Shown one piece after another: positions 1-11,076 of a stretch of DNA of 64,000 nt. The stretch spans positions 994,001-1,058,000 of the forward strand of contig LSRY02000025.1 in the NCBI GenBank assembly GCA_001643675.2, written 5' to 3'. This DNA comes from Monocercomonoides exilis (Eukaryota > Preaxostyla > Oxymonadida > Polymastigidae). Under the pieces are notes generated by a model. That model was not told the origin of the DNA. It was given only the letters and a program-made list of their open reading frames with translations, and searched no databases. The position numbers and the translations under genes were made by a program. Within the stretch, counting starts at the first letter, position 1; every line of letters begins with the position of its first letter.

Positions 1-129
1 AAAAAGTCTTCCATTCTTTTCTTCTTTGTGAGGAGAAGCGTGAAAAAGTTAGGAGTTGCTATTTTTTGACGGATAGATGAAGAACGGGAGAATTGTCACT
101 GTAGAAAAGGAAGAAGCAGAAACAGAAGA

Positions 130-1300
130 AACAACAAATAAACATTAACTGGAGCGAAGATATGAATTGGACTGAGTTGGATGAAAAGATTAGCGGAGAG
201 AAATGAAAAAAGAAAAAAAAAAGAGAGGGAGAGGGAGAGGGAGAGGGAGAGGGAGAGGGAGAAAGAGAAAGAGAAAGAAAAGGGAATTTCGAGGAAAGAA
301 ATCAGAAATCTGGAAGAATGTTCAGATGGAGATGAAGAGATGCTCTGGAATTATTATCAAAAGAATTACCTTTGGGGATGGAGGTTGCAGCTGCTTTGTA
401 TTTGTCGGGGATGACAGAAGTTATGAGGAGGTGTAATGAATGAGAAGATGATTTGACAAAAGAGGCAAGATTTAAGAACAATAAAGGTTTGCCAAATTTT
501 AGTGTTTTTATAAGAATTAATTTTTCTTTGATTTATTCTTTTTTCACAAGAACTGACATCAGAGTTTTTGTGGGTGTCTTTCAAAAACAATGATGGAATC
601 CAAAATAGCATCAGAAGCTGGAAACGGAAGAGTATTTGGCAAGGTTAGTGGAAAAGAACACGAATGAGTCATTGGTGGAATAAGTTTCGAAGATAAATAG
701 ATCTTTTATATATTTTTTAACAAGATTCCTTTGATGAGCAACAGAAGGAGATGGGAAAGAGAAGCAGGCGAATTGGGACAATGGCAAACATCAAATTGAA
801 GGAATGGAAAAGAAAAGGAGAGATGAATGGAAGACTGTTTGGAGGAGATAGCGACATGGGGATGAAGAGGAGAGAAAGAGAAGGAAGAGGAAGAGAAGGA
901 GGAGGAAGAGAAGGAGAAAAAAGAGAAGAAGAAAGTGCAGGAGAAAGAGAGGGAGGAGGAAATGTTTTGGTGAACAAGACTCATTTCTCTTCTTTTTGTG
1001 TGTCTTCAGCCCCATTCATTTCGTCGTCTTTGTATGTCTTTTCAAACTAACCTTCTTCAACATCTCCACAAATCCACAGAAAATAAGACAACTGGGTGAA
1101 GTGTTGGGCCAAAGGGTGTTTCTGATGAGCGAGTGCACATTTTCATCAGTGTGGGATGTTTATGATGGGGGCATTGTCCCTTCACTGAACAGCTCCTCAT
1201 CTTCCTTGGCTGCTTCGAACACCTTATTTGTCAGATGATGTCGCTCTCAGAATGTTTCAATTTGTGGAAGTGAAGGGAATCCACTGAAACCGAGGAGACA
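130..1300 (+). pseudogene. Unrecognised gene remnant, left copy
   Basis: A charged, purine-rich coding-like stretch. A GAGAGG/GAGAAA tract at about 222-275 encodes Glu/Arg or Gly/Arg runs depending on frame. A reading around 300-470 gives residues such as EECSDGDEEMLWNYYQKNY and then, in another frame, MEVAAALYLSGMTEV. A probable short intron runs from about 486 (GTTTGCC) to a CAAG near 550, matched at 53370-53443 in the other copy. A second glutamate/arginine-rich block lies at 750-960. Both copies have frame changes and UGA codons, so I read it as a decayed or indel-damaged gene. I do not recognise a family. Confidence 0.35.
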
Positions 1301-1560
1301 GAATCAGAGAGATAATGGGGCTTATTCTTTCACCTAGTGCAAATGGAATGGATCGAAAAGAACCAAAAGCAATGAATCACTTGCTGGTAGAATTTCGAGA
1401 GGAGGGATTGCAAGCACAAGCAGTCTGACACAGAGAATGCTTGAAGCGAAGTATCGTTGATTAAATTGCTTCGCTTCATGTGCTTTACTGTTGTTTTTGC
1501 TTTTTGAACCAATTTTTTCAAAAAAAAAAAAAAATCAGAATTGAAAGACAACGCGAAAGG

Positions 1561-1936
1561 ATCGATTATAATATTTCGTGGGCTGTTTGTTTGTTTTGAT
1601 TATGTGAAATTTGAATATATCGGAGAGTGAGATTTATAAGGAATTCAAGTTACAAAAACAGTTCTGAAACCATTTTCATCAACTTCTTCATCTCTATTAC
1701 AAAAAAGAAAAACTATTTCTTAATGCACACTTGATAATTTCACTAACAATATTTATTTCTATCTCGAACGAAATTTAATTTTCTTTTTTTTTTCGTGGAA
1801 AAAGAACAAATTTCATCAATAAAAATTTCGAAAAGAGAAATGTTGTTTCTCATGATCTCATTTCAACGAAAAAAGTTAAGTCCTTATAAGCATGACTTAT
1901 TCGTATTCGAGAATTTCATTCAATTTAAAAATTTCA
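1561..1936. other. AT-rich spacer
   Basis: I see no gene here. The corresponding part of the right copy (54470-55377) is longer and diverged, so this is the least conserved part of the duplication. Confidence 0.5.
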
Positions 1937-2163
1937 TATCTAACTTTCTAATTATCAAATTTTGTGTGTAAATTGAATAATGGTCAATAATGATTTAATA
2001 TTAAAAGACATTATCATTTTCTCAGATTCAACTCTATTTCATTCATCCTCCAAAAGGAAAAAAAAGTTTGTCAAAAAAGAATCGAAGAAAAGCGATTATT
2101 TGTGGTATGATCGTTTCCATATTTCAAAAATAGTTATTGAAAAAACAGCTTTAAACAGTATTT
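1937..2163 (+). promoter_or_regulatory. Near-invariant 5' flank of the Pmp gene
   Basis: This upstream block is virtually identical between the two gene copies (55378-55592 in the other), unlike the diverged spacer before it. It contains a small ORF starting at 1980 (MVNNDLILKD...) that overlaps the start of the Pmp gene in another frame; it is rich in Lys/Ser and resembles nothing I know. The block is most simply a promoter and leader held identical by recent gene conversion, but a short first exon cannot be excluded. If UAR is sense, the Pmp frame itself is also open back to about 1989. Confidence 0.4.
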
Positions 2164-3939
2164 ATGATGATCCCTTGTATTGCGTTCGTATTTGCATTGG
2201 GGCTGAATGCGGTTGAAGTGCAAGCAGGACCTGCAGCCATGACCACGCTTTGGGCTTCAGACAGAGAGAATGGAATTGGCTGTTTGACAAAGGCAGTGAA
2301 TTCGTCGATGAGAGTTGTGCGCGCCAAGCTGATTGGTGTGCAAAAAGGTTCAATCGGAGAGTTTGTGGCAGGCTCTGAAGTGATCCTACAGGACTGCGTG
2401 ATTGAGGCGACGAACACCGAAAAGTCACCATTTTTGCTTGCTGGGTCGTCTTTGGTTGCAAACGGCATTGAGATTGTTGCACAGCAGCATGGCTCTGTTG
2501 CGTGCTTCTGCGAGAACAGAGATGGGCAGGAGGAACTGCTCCTGAAGGATTCGAGGTTCGATAATCTCATGTGTGTGGGGGAAAGTTCGTTCCTTCCGGT
2601 GCAAGGGAAGGGAATGTCTGTTGTGGATTGCGCATTCAACAACGCTACAAAGCAAAGGGGATTTGTTGGAATTCCGCATGCGCCAGGGTGCTTGGAGACA
2701 CATTTGAGTGGATCGAGCTTTTTCAATTGCTGGAACGTGTTTTATGGGGGAGTCATGGGAGGAATGAATGTGCATGTGTTTGCTTCGAGCAATTGCAGCT
2801 TTTGTCAGTGCAAGCACAACTTGCAATTTCAGTTGGTTGGAGATTATCCTCCTTACCCTCAGCCAACACCGCCAATAAATGAAACGTATGAAGACGAAAA
2901 ATTTGATTCTCGCAAGGAATACGCAAGTTATAGCTCATCATATATATCTGTAACTTTCATAAATTGCATATTTTCCTCATGCAAAGGAAGTTCAGGAGGC
3001 GGTCTATATGTTCAAAGCGGCTATGCAAAGGTTGATTCTTGCACTTTTGAAAGCTGCTCAGCTGAGTCTAGTGGTGGTGCACTGTGTTTTAGTGGGTATG
3101 GTTCAAGTGGGTATGGTTCTAGTTTAAATTTGAAGAAAAGCAAGTTCATTAAGTGCTCAACTACAGGCATTGAAGGCGATAGTGATTCACTTGGATCCAG
3201 TTCTGGTGGTGCTGTTTATATCAGTGGTAGTTGTTATATATCTGAATTGACTGGAGAGGAGTGCGTCTCAGGATCGGGAGGTTTTATGTACGTGTCATCA
3301 ACTTCGGATGCAATGTGGGTAGGGCTGACAATTAAGAAGTGCAAAACTACGGTCGGAAATGGATGGAATTTGGGGGGTGCCATATTATTTTCAAGTGCTG
3401 ATTTATTGACAATTAAGGAGTCATTGTTCCAAAAATGCGAGGCTGGATTTAGCGGAGGAGCATTGGCTTTTTATTACGTATACAAAGCAAATGATTTTCA
3501 CATTCTAAACTGTAAGTTTAGAGAAAACAAGGCAATTAGAAACATGGAATATGTCAAAAAAGAATTTGAAGATGTGGACGAGGAAAATCGGATTGAGTTT
3601 ACGAAGAAAATGTGCGTGAGCGACATATTCGTTTTTGAAAACGAAACCCACGGAGTATTTACAAAAGATAATTTTGTCGGAACAACTTCATCGAGCAGGA
3701 GTAAGCGGACATACAGCCGTTCTCAAGGGAACTTTGACAATTTGATAAAAGGAGCCCTGTCAACAGGAGGAATTATTGGACTTGTTATTGGCTTGGTTGC
3801 AGCTGTTGTTATTATTGTTGTAGTGATTATTATAGTTATGCGTGTTTTGAAGAAAAAGAAAGTGGGAAACTCAGATAAGGATAAAGAAATGGAGACTGTT
3901 GAAGCATCAAAACAAGGAGAAACTGCTTCAGAAGCTTAA
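2164..3939 (+). CDS. Pmp-like type I surface membrane protein (copy 1)
   Basis: 591 residues. It starts with a signal peptide (MMIPCIAFVFALGLNAVEVQA), then a large cysteine-containing ectodomain of beta-helix type with repeated SGGAL/GGAV/GGFM motifs (near residues 278, 304, 343, 367, 400, 424), the hallmark of the polymorphic-outer-membrane-protein repeat described in chlamydiae, trichomonads and oxymonads. A single membrane segment follows (GGIIGLVIGLVAAVVIIVVV, about residues 535-560), then a short Lys-rich and acidic cytoplasmic tail. Expected at the cell surface, possibly in adhesion or host/prey contact (inference). The nearly identical paralogue is at 55593-57335; residues 1-224 and the anchor are almost the same, the repeat region is not. 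It ends at UAA; if UAA is glutamine here the tail would run about 30 residues further to UGA, with no similarity to the paralogue's tail, which favours UAA as a real stop. Confidence 0.85.
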   Translation: MMIPCIAFVFALGLNAVEVQAGPAAMTTLWASDRENGIGCLTKAVNSSMRVVRAKLIGVQKGSIGEFVAGSEVILQDCVIEATNTEKSPFLLAGSSLVANGIEIVAQQHGSVACFCENRDGQEELLLKDSRFDNLMCVGESSFLPVQGKGMSVVDCAFNNATKQRGFVGIPHAPGCLETHLSGSSFFNCWNVFYGGVMGGMNVHVFASSNCSFCQCKHNLQFQLVGDYPPYPQPTPPINETYEDEKFDSRKEYASYSSSYISVTFINCIFSSCKGSSGGGLYVQSGYAKVDSCTFESCSAESSGGALCFSGYGSSGYGSSLNLKKSKFIKCSTTGIEGDSDSLGSSSGGAVYISGSCYISELTGEECVSGSGGFMYVSSTSDAMWVGLTIKKCKTTVGNGWNLGGAILFSSADLLTIKESLFQKCEAGFSGGALAFYYVYKANDFHILNCKFRENKAIRNMEYVKKEFEDVDEENRIEFTKKMCVSDIFVFENETHGVFTKDNFVGTTSSSRSKRTYSRSQGNFDNLIKGALSTGGIIGLVIGLVAAVVIIVVVIIIVMRVLKKKKVGNSDKDKEMETVEASKQGETASEA

Positions 3940-4799
3940 ACAGAATAGCCCAACCGGACTATTTTGTTATTTATTTGGAGTCCCTGTTTCTTTTTTATTC
4001 AGTTTTCTTTTTATTTGATTTTTCGCTAATGAGATTGTACTTCCCATAGTTATACCGCTGTTTGCATATTTATGCAAACTTTTGTTGATTAACCTGTTTT
4101 CTTTTATAGTCATTTTTGACGATCTGCTAAAGGCTCATTTTGTTGCTTTTAATCGACTTTAACTTTTTATTTTTTTATTTTTTTGAGACTGGTGGAATTG
4201 ATGATTAAGGGACTCGACTTAAATCAAACAGAATCTATTACGCTTTAACCAAATGCGTATTTATTATTGATACTTTTGCTTTAATATTAATTTCGATATT
4301 TTTTAATCTTCAATTTTTGTATTTCTTTTTCTATTTTCAATTTTTTTTTATTTGAACGATAGTGCCATTTCCTATCCAACATTTATGGTTGAAAAGATCC
4401 CTTTCAGATTATGCTTAATAGATACAATGAGAATAGAAAGGTTTTATTCGAATAAAAACAACTTATTCAAATAAACAAAGTTAATTCGGAATAAATTATT
4501 TTTATTGGAAAAAAAAATTAATTGGAATAAACTCTGTCTTTTCGGAATAACTTTTTTTGAATAAAATTTATTGTGGTTTAAAAAAAATTCTCAAGAATCA
4601 CTTTCTTAAATAGCATTTATTTTTTAACAATTTTTTTTTTTATTTGTAAAAAACCATTTTATTAATAAGATTTGTTTTAAATACATGCGATCAAAAATTT
4701 TTGAAATGTAATTTAAAATGATTGATGAAATAAAATTATCTTCAATTTGCAACAAATAAAAACGAACAAAAATAGACTAGGTGAGCCATAACTTTTAGC
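3940..4799. other. 3' flank of Pmp gene, then AT-rich spacer
   Basis: 3940-4250 is strongly conserved with 57336-57670, including the palindromic-looking TTTGCATATTTATGCAAAC and a T-rich block that may serve as the 3' processing region. Similarity fades after about 4250 with a last island at 4350-4410. From 4411 to 4799 I see only AT-rich sequence with no gene. Confidence 0.5.
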
Positions 4800-5449
4800 A
4801 ACATTCAGAAACTCGTTTTTATTCGGATTTTTTGTAATAGAATGATTTTAATCTAAAAATAAAACATGCTAGGGGTGAATTTTCCATTTTTAGAATACTT
4901 TTTCTTCAATGAAAAAAATCAAATACAGATATCGCATAAAATACCGGACATCGCACTAAATACCGGACAAGATCAATTTCACAACAACCGCAAGAGGAAT
5001 AATTCTGACAATTTTCTTCAAAATATATCTCATCAATGCCAACTCATTTGATATACAAAACTTAAAAAATAGCTGCATTTGTTCTCAGAAAGAATTAATG
5101 ATTGAAATCTCGGAGAAACTCAAAATCCTATTCCTCCGAGATTTCAATCATTAATTCTTTCTGAGAACAAATGCAGCTATTTTTTAAGTTTTGTATATCA
5201 AATGAGTTGGCATTGATGAGATATATTTTGAAGAAAATTGTCAGAATTATTCCTCTTGCGGTTGTTGTGAAATTGATCTTGTCCGGTATTTAGTGCGATG
5301 TCCGGTATTTTATGCGATATCTGTATTTGATTTTTTTCATTGAAGAAAAAGTATTCTAAAAATGGAAAATTCACCCCTAGCATGTTTTATTTTTAGATTA
5401 AAATCATTCTATTACAAAAAATCCGAATAAAAACGAGTTTCTGAATGTT
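4800..5449. mobile_element. Foldback element (316-bp arms, 18-bp loop)
   Basis: A long inverted repeat: 4800-5115 is the reverse complement of 5134-5449, with an 18-base centre. Each arm would read as the same 61-residue ORF (MLGVNFPFLEYFFF...) in opposite directions, which is a consequence of the palindrome, not a gene. The arms carry ATACCGGACATCGCAC-type repeats. A diverged relative occupies 63620-64000 at the window edge, with the same central TGATTGAAATCTCGGAG, so this is a dispersed family, probably a foldback MITE. No transposase inside. Confidence 0.85.
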
Positions 5450-5599
5450 ACTTAAAGTTGTGATTAACCATAGACTAACAGTTAGCAACAAAATACAATT
5501 GATCATTTCACAATGCATGTTTATTCTTTTTTGTTGATTTTTCAATCTATTCTTCACATTTATGATCAAACTGAAAAAAAAAACCAAAAACAATATTTA

Positions 5600-6830
5600 A
5601 TTGCAAAATGATAAATATTTCGATGAAATCATTCAAGATACCTGATTATGCTGGTAATTCGCCCATCCACTTGAAACTCTATCAGTTGCAGATAATGATA
5701 TCCCAGTTGTTTTTGTGTAATTCCATTTGTTCCAAGAAAATGAATTATCATCAATGCATTTATCTGTTTGACACAACGATCCCTTTTCATCTTTATCTCT
5801 CACAAACTCATTTGTACTCCTCTTCTCATCCTTCTCCTTCTCCATCTCATCACCCACCAAACTCCCCAAGCTATCCACATATTCTGTGAAGTTCATCATC
5901 ATTTTTTGTTGCTCAAACACATCCCTATTCTCTGACACGCTGTTGCTTGCAAATACACATGCGCTGCCCAATCATCTCTTCCTGAGAATCGCACGAGGTG
6001 TAAGCACAGTCACAAGCAGTGGTCGAGAGATGGAAGAAATTGAAGAAGGAGATGAGAAGAAGGAGAGGAACAGGACGATCTGTTCGAAGACAGAGGAATC
6101 TGCAATATCTGAACAGAACCAGATATTCCATCTCTGGCTGCTATAACGAATGTGTTTGTCTTGTCTTGTGTAGCTGACGAGCTGCACGTGCAAACAGAAC
6201 GAAACTGTGAAGATAGCAGGAAAACTGCACACGTCTGTTGTGTGTTTTCTGTTGCTTCCAGAGTGAAACTCTAAACACACTTGGCGATGAGCTTCTAGTC
6301 GCATTGTGATCAATCCTCACATGGAACATCACCAATTGACCGCTTGCCACTCTCTTCCCATGCAGATCTCTCTTGTAATTTCCGTCCATACCAATTTTCC
6401 GATCCTTCATCCCCTCTTTCAGCCAATCCTTCTTTTCTGTATGCTGATAACCATTATAATAATAGCACACTCTCTTATCATTGCTATTCGTTGTGTACGA
6501 TTCATAGAACGGGTTGTATGAAGAAAAGAGATTGTTATTATCTTGAAAATACACATCGTGGCCATACGGAGTGGAAGCGTTGCAACTGCAATCGTGGAAG
6601 AAGAAGAAATAAAAATAATGATTGTTGCTTGGGGCTGTTGATTGAGCTGGATTCAACTCCATTCCTCCACCATTCGACACCGCTGAGCACGAAATGAACT
6701 GGAGGCTCCTCATTTTGAATGCAGAAGGGATATAGAAAATACATCCCTCCGCCGTATAAATATGCAAGATAACACGAAGTCAAAAAGAAAACAATCACAT
6801 GAACTCTCCCATTTGCAGTTTTCTGTTCTA
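5600..6830 (-). pseudogene. Broken Pmp-like gene fragment
   Basis: On the minus strand, pieces in different frames read like the C-terminal half of a Pmp-type ectodomain: YLYGGGMYF, then FISCSAVSNGGGMEL, then DCSCNASTPYGHDVYFQDN and a stretch up to KDWLKEGMKDRKIGMDGN (about 6420-6770). Downstream (5633-5971) a further piece, rich in Ser/Lys, continues in another frame. No continuous reading exists even with UAR as sense, so this is a decayed relative of the two intact Pmp genes or a damaged assembly of one. Confidence 0.5.
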
Positions 6831-7715
6831 AAGTGGATTTTCATATTAGAAATTTTATGAAAAAAGTGCTTTTTCGTAATTTCCTTTGCATGTTTGATTT
6901 TAACTCGATTCTGATAATCAATTCTTTAATAATATAATAAATTGCATTTCCATTCCTTGCATGATTAATGCTTCTTGTTTCATTGAGTAATATTCAGCCA
7001 ATTATCCACGTCAACATACCACATTCAAATTTTCTAAAATATAGCCTTTTCGGTAAGTGTGAACAAAACGTACTGTTCAAAATGCTTTTGAAAACGTGAA
7101 TGTTCGTTATCAAAATAAGAAATAAGTCCATGTGGGATATTTTTTCAGGTAAATTTTGTCGAATTCGAATAATTGAATTGGTGACCCATTTTTGAAATTC
7201 TTAATCAACAAATCACCTGTTTCAAGTCTTTTTTTTGATAAATAAAGCACTTTTCAATAATTTATGTTTATATTTTTATTAATATTATACCCTAATTCAC
7301 TCGTTATGAAGGCATTGAAACCAATAGCCTCTCTAAAATTTAATTAGAAGTTTTGAGAAATAATATTATTTGGGTTTGATCATAGATTTTTTGATGAAAA
7401 AGGCGATTTTTTATCGCAAGAATTTTGAGTCGAATTTAAATATTACAATTTAATTGATTGCTTTGTATCCATTCAGTCTTGCTTTTTTTGGAAATAAAAC
7501 TTTCTTTGTGTTATTTTTTGAATAGTGCGTGTGTGATTTTTTTTGACATCATAAAAAAAATCGAAAATTGAAAAAATAAATTCTATTGTGGTATTTTTTG
7601 ATCATAGAGTTAAATTGGTTATTCATGAGTATTTCGCTTTTATATCTGTTATATATATTTGTTTTATTTATTAATATGAAAAAAGCATACCTTTTTAATG
7701 TTTTGGTTAAAAAGT

Positions 7716-7716
<1 letters not shown>
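6831..7716. other. AT-rich spacer
   Basis: No coding potential that I trust on either strand. Short ORFs here consist of Phe/Leu/Ile runs expected from AT-rich noncoding DNA. Confidence 0.5.

Positions 7717-7777
<61 letters not shown>
7717..7777. repeat. Poly(T) tract of about 60 bases
   Basis: An uninterrupted run of T from about 7717 to 7777, followed by an A-rich block. Could be the reverse-complement poly(A) tail of a retrotransposed transcript or a microsatellite; no coding sequence is attached on either side that would identify a source. Confidence 0.8.
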
Positions 7778-7989
7778 CAAAAAAAATAAAAGAAAAAAGA
7801 AAAAAAAAAAGAAAAAAGAAGAAAAAAATTAATGATCTATCTATCTTAAAAAGGTTAACAGAAATTTCAAAACTAGAAAAACAAAATATTGTAAAGAAAA
7901 CATTAAAAAGAAGAATATAAAAGAAAAAAGAAAACAAAATTATTGAATTAAATTGATCAAAAGCAGTAAATTTTCTTTTTTTTCCCTTT

Positions 7990-8311
7990 CCTTTGAATAG
8001 CCAACAAATCTCCAATTCTTTTATTTGATTCAGCAGCTTCATCAAACGAAAACAGATATAGTGGTGCATGGGATAAATCCAAGTTCAATATTTGGCTCCT
8101 CCTCATCAACCAGAATAAAATTGATTTCAGCAATGGAACTAATTCTGGTACCTGTGGCAGACCCCAACAGACTCCATGTGCCACCATCGAGTATGCCCTC
8201 ACTGGATTCATTTCTCTCCTCCAAGACGCCTCTCTCACACTCCTCACCTCAATATTTGTTACTCTTCAAACACTCACCTTCAGCGCGGTTGATACAAAAA
8301 TCATTTGAAAT
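7990..8311 (+). pseudogene. Pmp-like N-terminal ectodomain fragment
   Basis: The plus strand reads from about 7999 as ANKSPILLFDSAASSNEN, then KIDFSNGTNSGTCGRP, then PCATIEYALTGFISLL up to UGA near 8309. The C-G-x-x-x-x-x-P-C-x-T-I-x-x-A pattern is the usual repeat-leading motif at the N-terminal side of Pmp-like proteins in these protists. There is no signal peptide in frame and the reading ends after about 100 codons, so it is a fragment. It lies head-on to the broken C-terminal piece at 5600-6830, which suggests an inversion or two separate relics. Confidence 0.55.
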
Positions 8312-8830
8312 GATAAACTTTTTCTGATTCTCATGTTAATTCTTTCATTTTCTCATTTTTGACCATTTTCCATTTCATAGAAAAATATTTATGCTTTCAT
8401 ATCACTTTCAACTGAAGCATTTATCATCACTTATTTTTTCAAAATCCTTAACGTCTCCTCAGATAAAAATATTTCTTCGAAATTTCTTCATCAAATTTCT
8501 CCTTTTCATCAAATATGAATTGAGCTCAAGAAAAAAGATTCATTTTTGTCGTATCTTCAAAAAGAATATATTCATATATATCAGGTAATTTTTTTCTGAT
8601 TATAATTTCATCAGTTTTCTTATTCCAACATGCTTGCATCCGATTAGCGCTAATATATCATTCAATTTCTTTTCAAATAAGCCTTTCCCTCCAAATTCCT
8701 TTTCCTCTTCATTTCATTTCCAACAATTTGCTCCAGTTTCGTGAAATGTGTAACCTGCTGAAGGCTATTTTTGGAACCCATCCATTTCATTAAAAAATAG
8801 CATCAACACCATTTCCTTTTCACTTCAAAT
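8312..8830. other. AT-rich flank shared with copy B
   Basis: No gene. The stretch 8370-8540 resembles 25790-25960 downstream of gene B (shared blocks around TTCTTCATCAAATTTCTCC), so the duplication that made copies A and B included this 3' flank. Confidence 0.5.
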
Positions 8831-10890
8831 GCTTCAGCATTTAAATGAAAAAGTCAGAATAGATTTTCTTGCTGATTGCATGCCTTCTGATCAGCTTTTC
8901 TATGCAAAAAATAGAATCGTTTCCGTTGATATATAATATCAGCCGATATTCATTCTTTGAATAAGTTTTTCTTTGTATCTTTCCAAATTGCTACGATAGA
9001 TGATGTCTAGCATTGAATTCGATGATGGTTGAATGAAAAGGAAGTAGACAAAGAAAGAACAGGCAGTGAAAGTGGAGAAAGTGAGCCAGGATCAACAGGA
9101 TTAGAAATGGATGGATGAACAGCTTGAGATAAAAGGAAGGGAGAAGAAGAGATTCTGAGTAAAGGAGAAGATTGCTGTTGGACGTTCATAAACAAGGACG
9201 AATTGACAAGCGAAGAGGTGCAATGAGAAAGAGGATGCAGAGAAATATTTGTATTTGAACAAAATCAGCAGCTGAATCAAAAGGCGCAACCAAATTGAGG
9301 GCAGGGTATTTCTGCATCAGATCCATCGCAATTGAATTCTGCGAAGTGAAGAAAGATTCCAACTTTGAGAACGAAAGCGATGAAAACAGCTTCGACAGCG
9401 CATCCCTTCTTCCAGGCACGCTGTTCTGACTGAATGTTCTTATCCCTTTCTCCTTAAACAGCAGCGGTGATCCTTTCCCTGCTCCTTTCCTTCCCTTTCT
9501 GTGTGTCACTTCTGCTTCCTCTTTGTGTGTCCACCAGCCCCTCCACTTCATCCCCCTTCCTCTTCTCAACTCTGCCCGGCTCTGCCTCAGCCCGCTCTTC
9601 AGCTCACTCATCAGATCCAACTGCGTTCTTGTATGGCTCGTATCGACAACTGCAAACACAGGCATTTTCCGCATCTTCCACACAAATTGCAAGTTTTCCT
9701 CGCTTTTGATACGCACATAGCGGCAAGGCACATCCTGTTCATCGCTCAAATCTTCCAGGTCAGAATTAGCGAGGTCATTCAGCATGCAGTCCAATTTCTG
9801 CTCTCTTGTCAAAATTGGAGTTTGGTTTTCTTTCGCCTCTTGTTGCGCCTCGCTTGCCATTTTGTTCACCTTCTGGTTGGTCGGCGTGCCTGTCTCAAGG
9901 TGTGATTGCAGTATCCCTTGGATGCTGCAAACGGATTCTTGTCTTTTTCCTCCATCTTCTTTGCTATTTTCTCCATTTTCCTGCGCTCCCGCTCTTCTTT
10001 CTCATTCCTCTTCTTCTGTATTTCCTGTTGTTTCATCAGCCTAAGCAGGTTTTCTGTTAGATCATCAGATTCCAAAGAACTATCCATGATCTTCGCTTCT
10101 TCATCGTCCCCTTTCCCTTTCTCATTCTGAAACTCATCTTGCATCGCCCTTGTCACTTCTTTGTTCAAATCCTTCATCCCCGTAACACCCAACGCTACCC
10201 CTCCTCCTCCTCCTCCAACAGCAGGAAACAGCTGAGTTGCAGGTGCACCTACAGCTCCTCTCCATATCTCCATCTCTTGACTGTTCGCAATAAATGCTCT
10301 CCCTCCGGCTCCTCTCCAATCGCCGTCCATTCGCTTCCCTCGCATAAAGTGCATCGTTCCAAAGGCGCCTCTTCCTGAAGTGTATTGCTTAGGTTGTGGA
10401 GAAGGTGACGGTGTTGGAGAGGTATTTGCTGTTGTGTTCTGTTGTTGTGGTTGTTGATGCTGTTTTTGTTGTGATTGCGATGAAAGAGGCTCGGGCTTTG
10501 GTTCTTCGGAATGTGTTTCTTCTTTTTTGTTTGTTATTGACTCTTTTGCGTTTGTATTCTTATCTGATTCTGTTTGATTAACTTTCTTTTGAAGCATTTC
10601 AACACTTTCTTGAACTTCGTTGTTTTCATTTCCTTTCTTTTTTATAGAAACACTTTGTTTTGTTTCAGTGTCATTCGCATCATCGTCGTATGCTCCTTCC
10701 TTTTCACTCACATCGCTCTCCAAACTATCAGTTGATTCGTCATCTGATAGAATTCCTCCAACATACACTCCATTCTAAAAGCTCATCAGCTAAAGAATAT
10801 TTTCATCGTCTGCATTGTCCTCTTCATACAGCCAGCCGTCCCCTGAGCTTATGCCCCACCAATCGTCGTCGTCAAATTCTTCTTCTCTTC
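8830..10890 (-). pseudogene. Unrecognised charged protein, copy A (internally deleted)
   Basis: Paralogue of 26073-30990. The N-terminal part reads from about 10880 as GISSGDGWLYEEDNADDEN, crosses two UAG (10790-10792 and 10775-10777) and continues with YVGGILSDDESTDSLESD, an acidic low-complexity region, then MKDLNKEVTRAMQDEFQNEK and a coiled coil rich in Lys/Glu. A frameshift near 9890 separates this from EAQQEAKENQTPILTREQKL to about 9240; copy B is continuous at that point. The C-terminal piece near 8900-8960 corresponds to AEYQLKLYVNGSDSI of copy B. Most of the middle third of copy B is missing. Function unknown; nuclear or scaffold-like by composition (inference). Confidence 0.5.
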
Positions 10891-11076
10891 TTCAACGCTG
10901 TCAGAATCTCCCGCAGCCTCTTCTCTCAAATGTCGTCTTCTTCGTCTGTTCCCGTCAAGTTGCAAACTTTTGCTTTCTTCTTATTCTTCTAATTGTTGTT
11001 TTTAGGTTTTGATATGCTTTTATTTTCTTTCCTTTTGAAACAACTGATTTTGGATTGTTCATTGAATCCTCCAATA

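Larger units (their letters stand above)
1..4410. repeat. Segmental duplication, left copy (pairs with 52914-57802)
   Basis: Base 1 of the window aligns with about base 52914 and the match runs in the same orientation through a gene remnant, a Pmp-like gene and its 3' flank up to about 4410 (57802 in the other copy). The left end is cut by the window edge. Identity is high but patchy: 1-1620 is similar with many substitutions, 1640-1936 is diverged and about 500 bases shorter than in the right copy, 1937-2840 is almost identical, 2840-3500 diverges inside the Pmp repeats, and the membrane anchor and 3' flank are again nearly identical. This mosaic suggests duplication followed by local gene conversion. 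Confidence 0.9.

Noticed and set aside
2151-2726. Long minus-strand ORFs opposite the Pmp gene (also at 55580-56155)
   Set aside because: They mirror the coding strand in both copies, lack domains and start sites of their own, and are explained by the Pmp codons.
4866-5383. Identical 61-residue ORFs on both strands
   Set aside because: They arise from the palindrome of the foldback element and have no independent support.
7586-8069. Poly-Phe and poly-Lys ORFs around the poly(T) tract
   Set aside because: Pure homopolymer translation.
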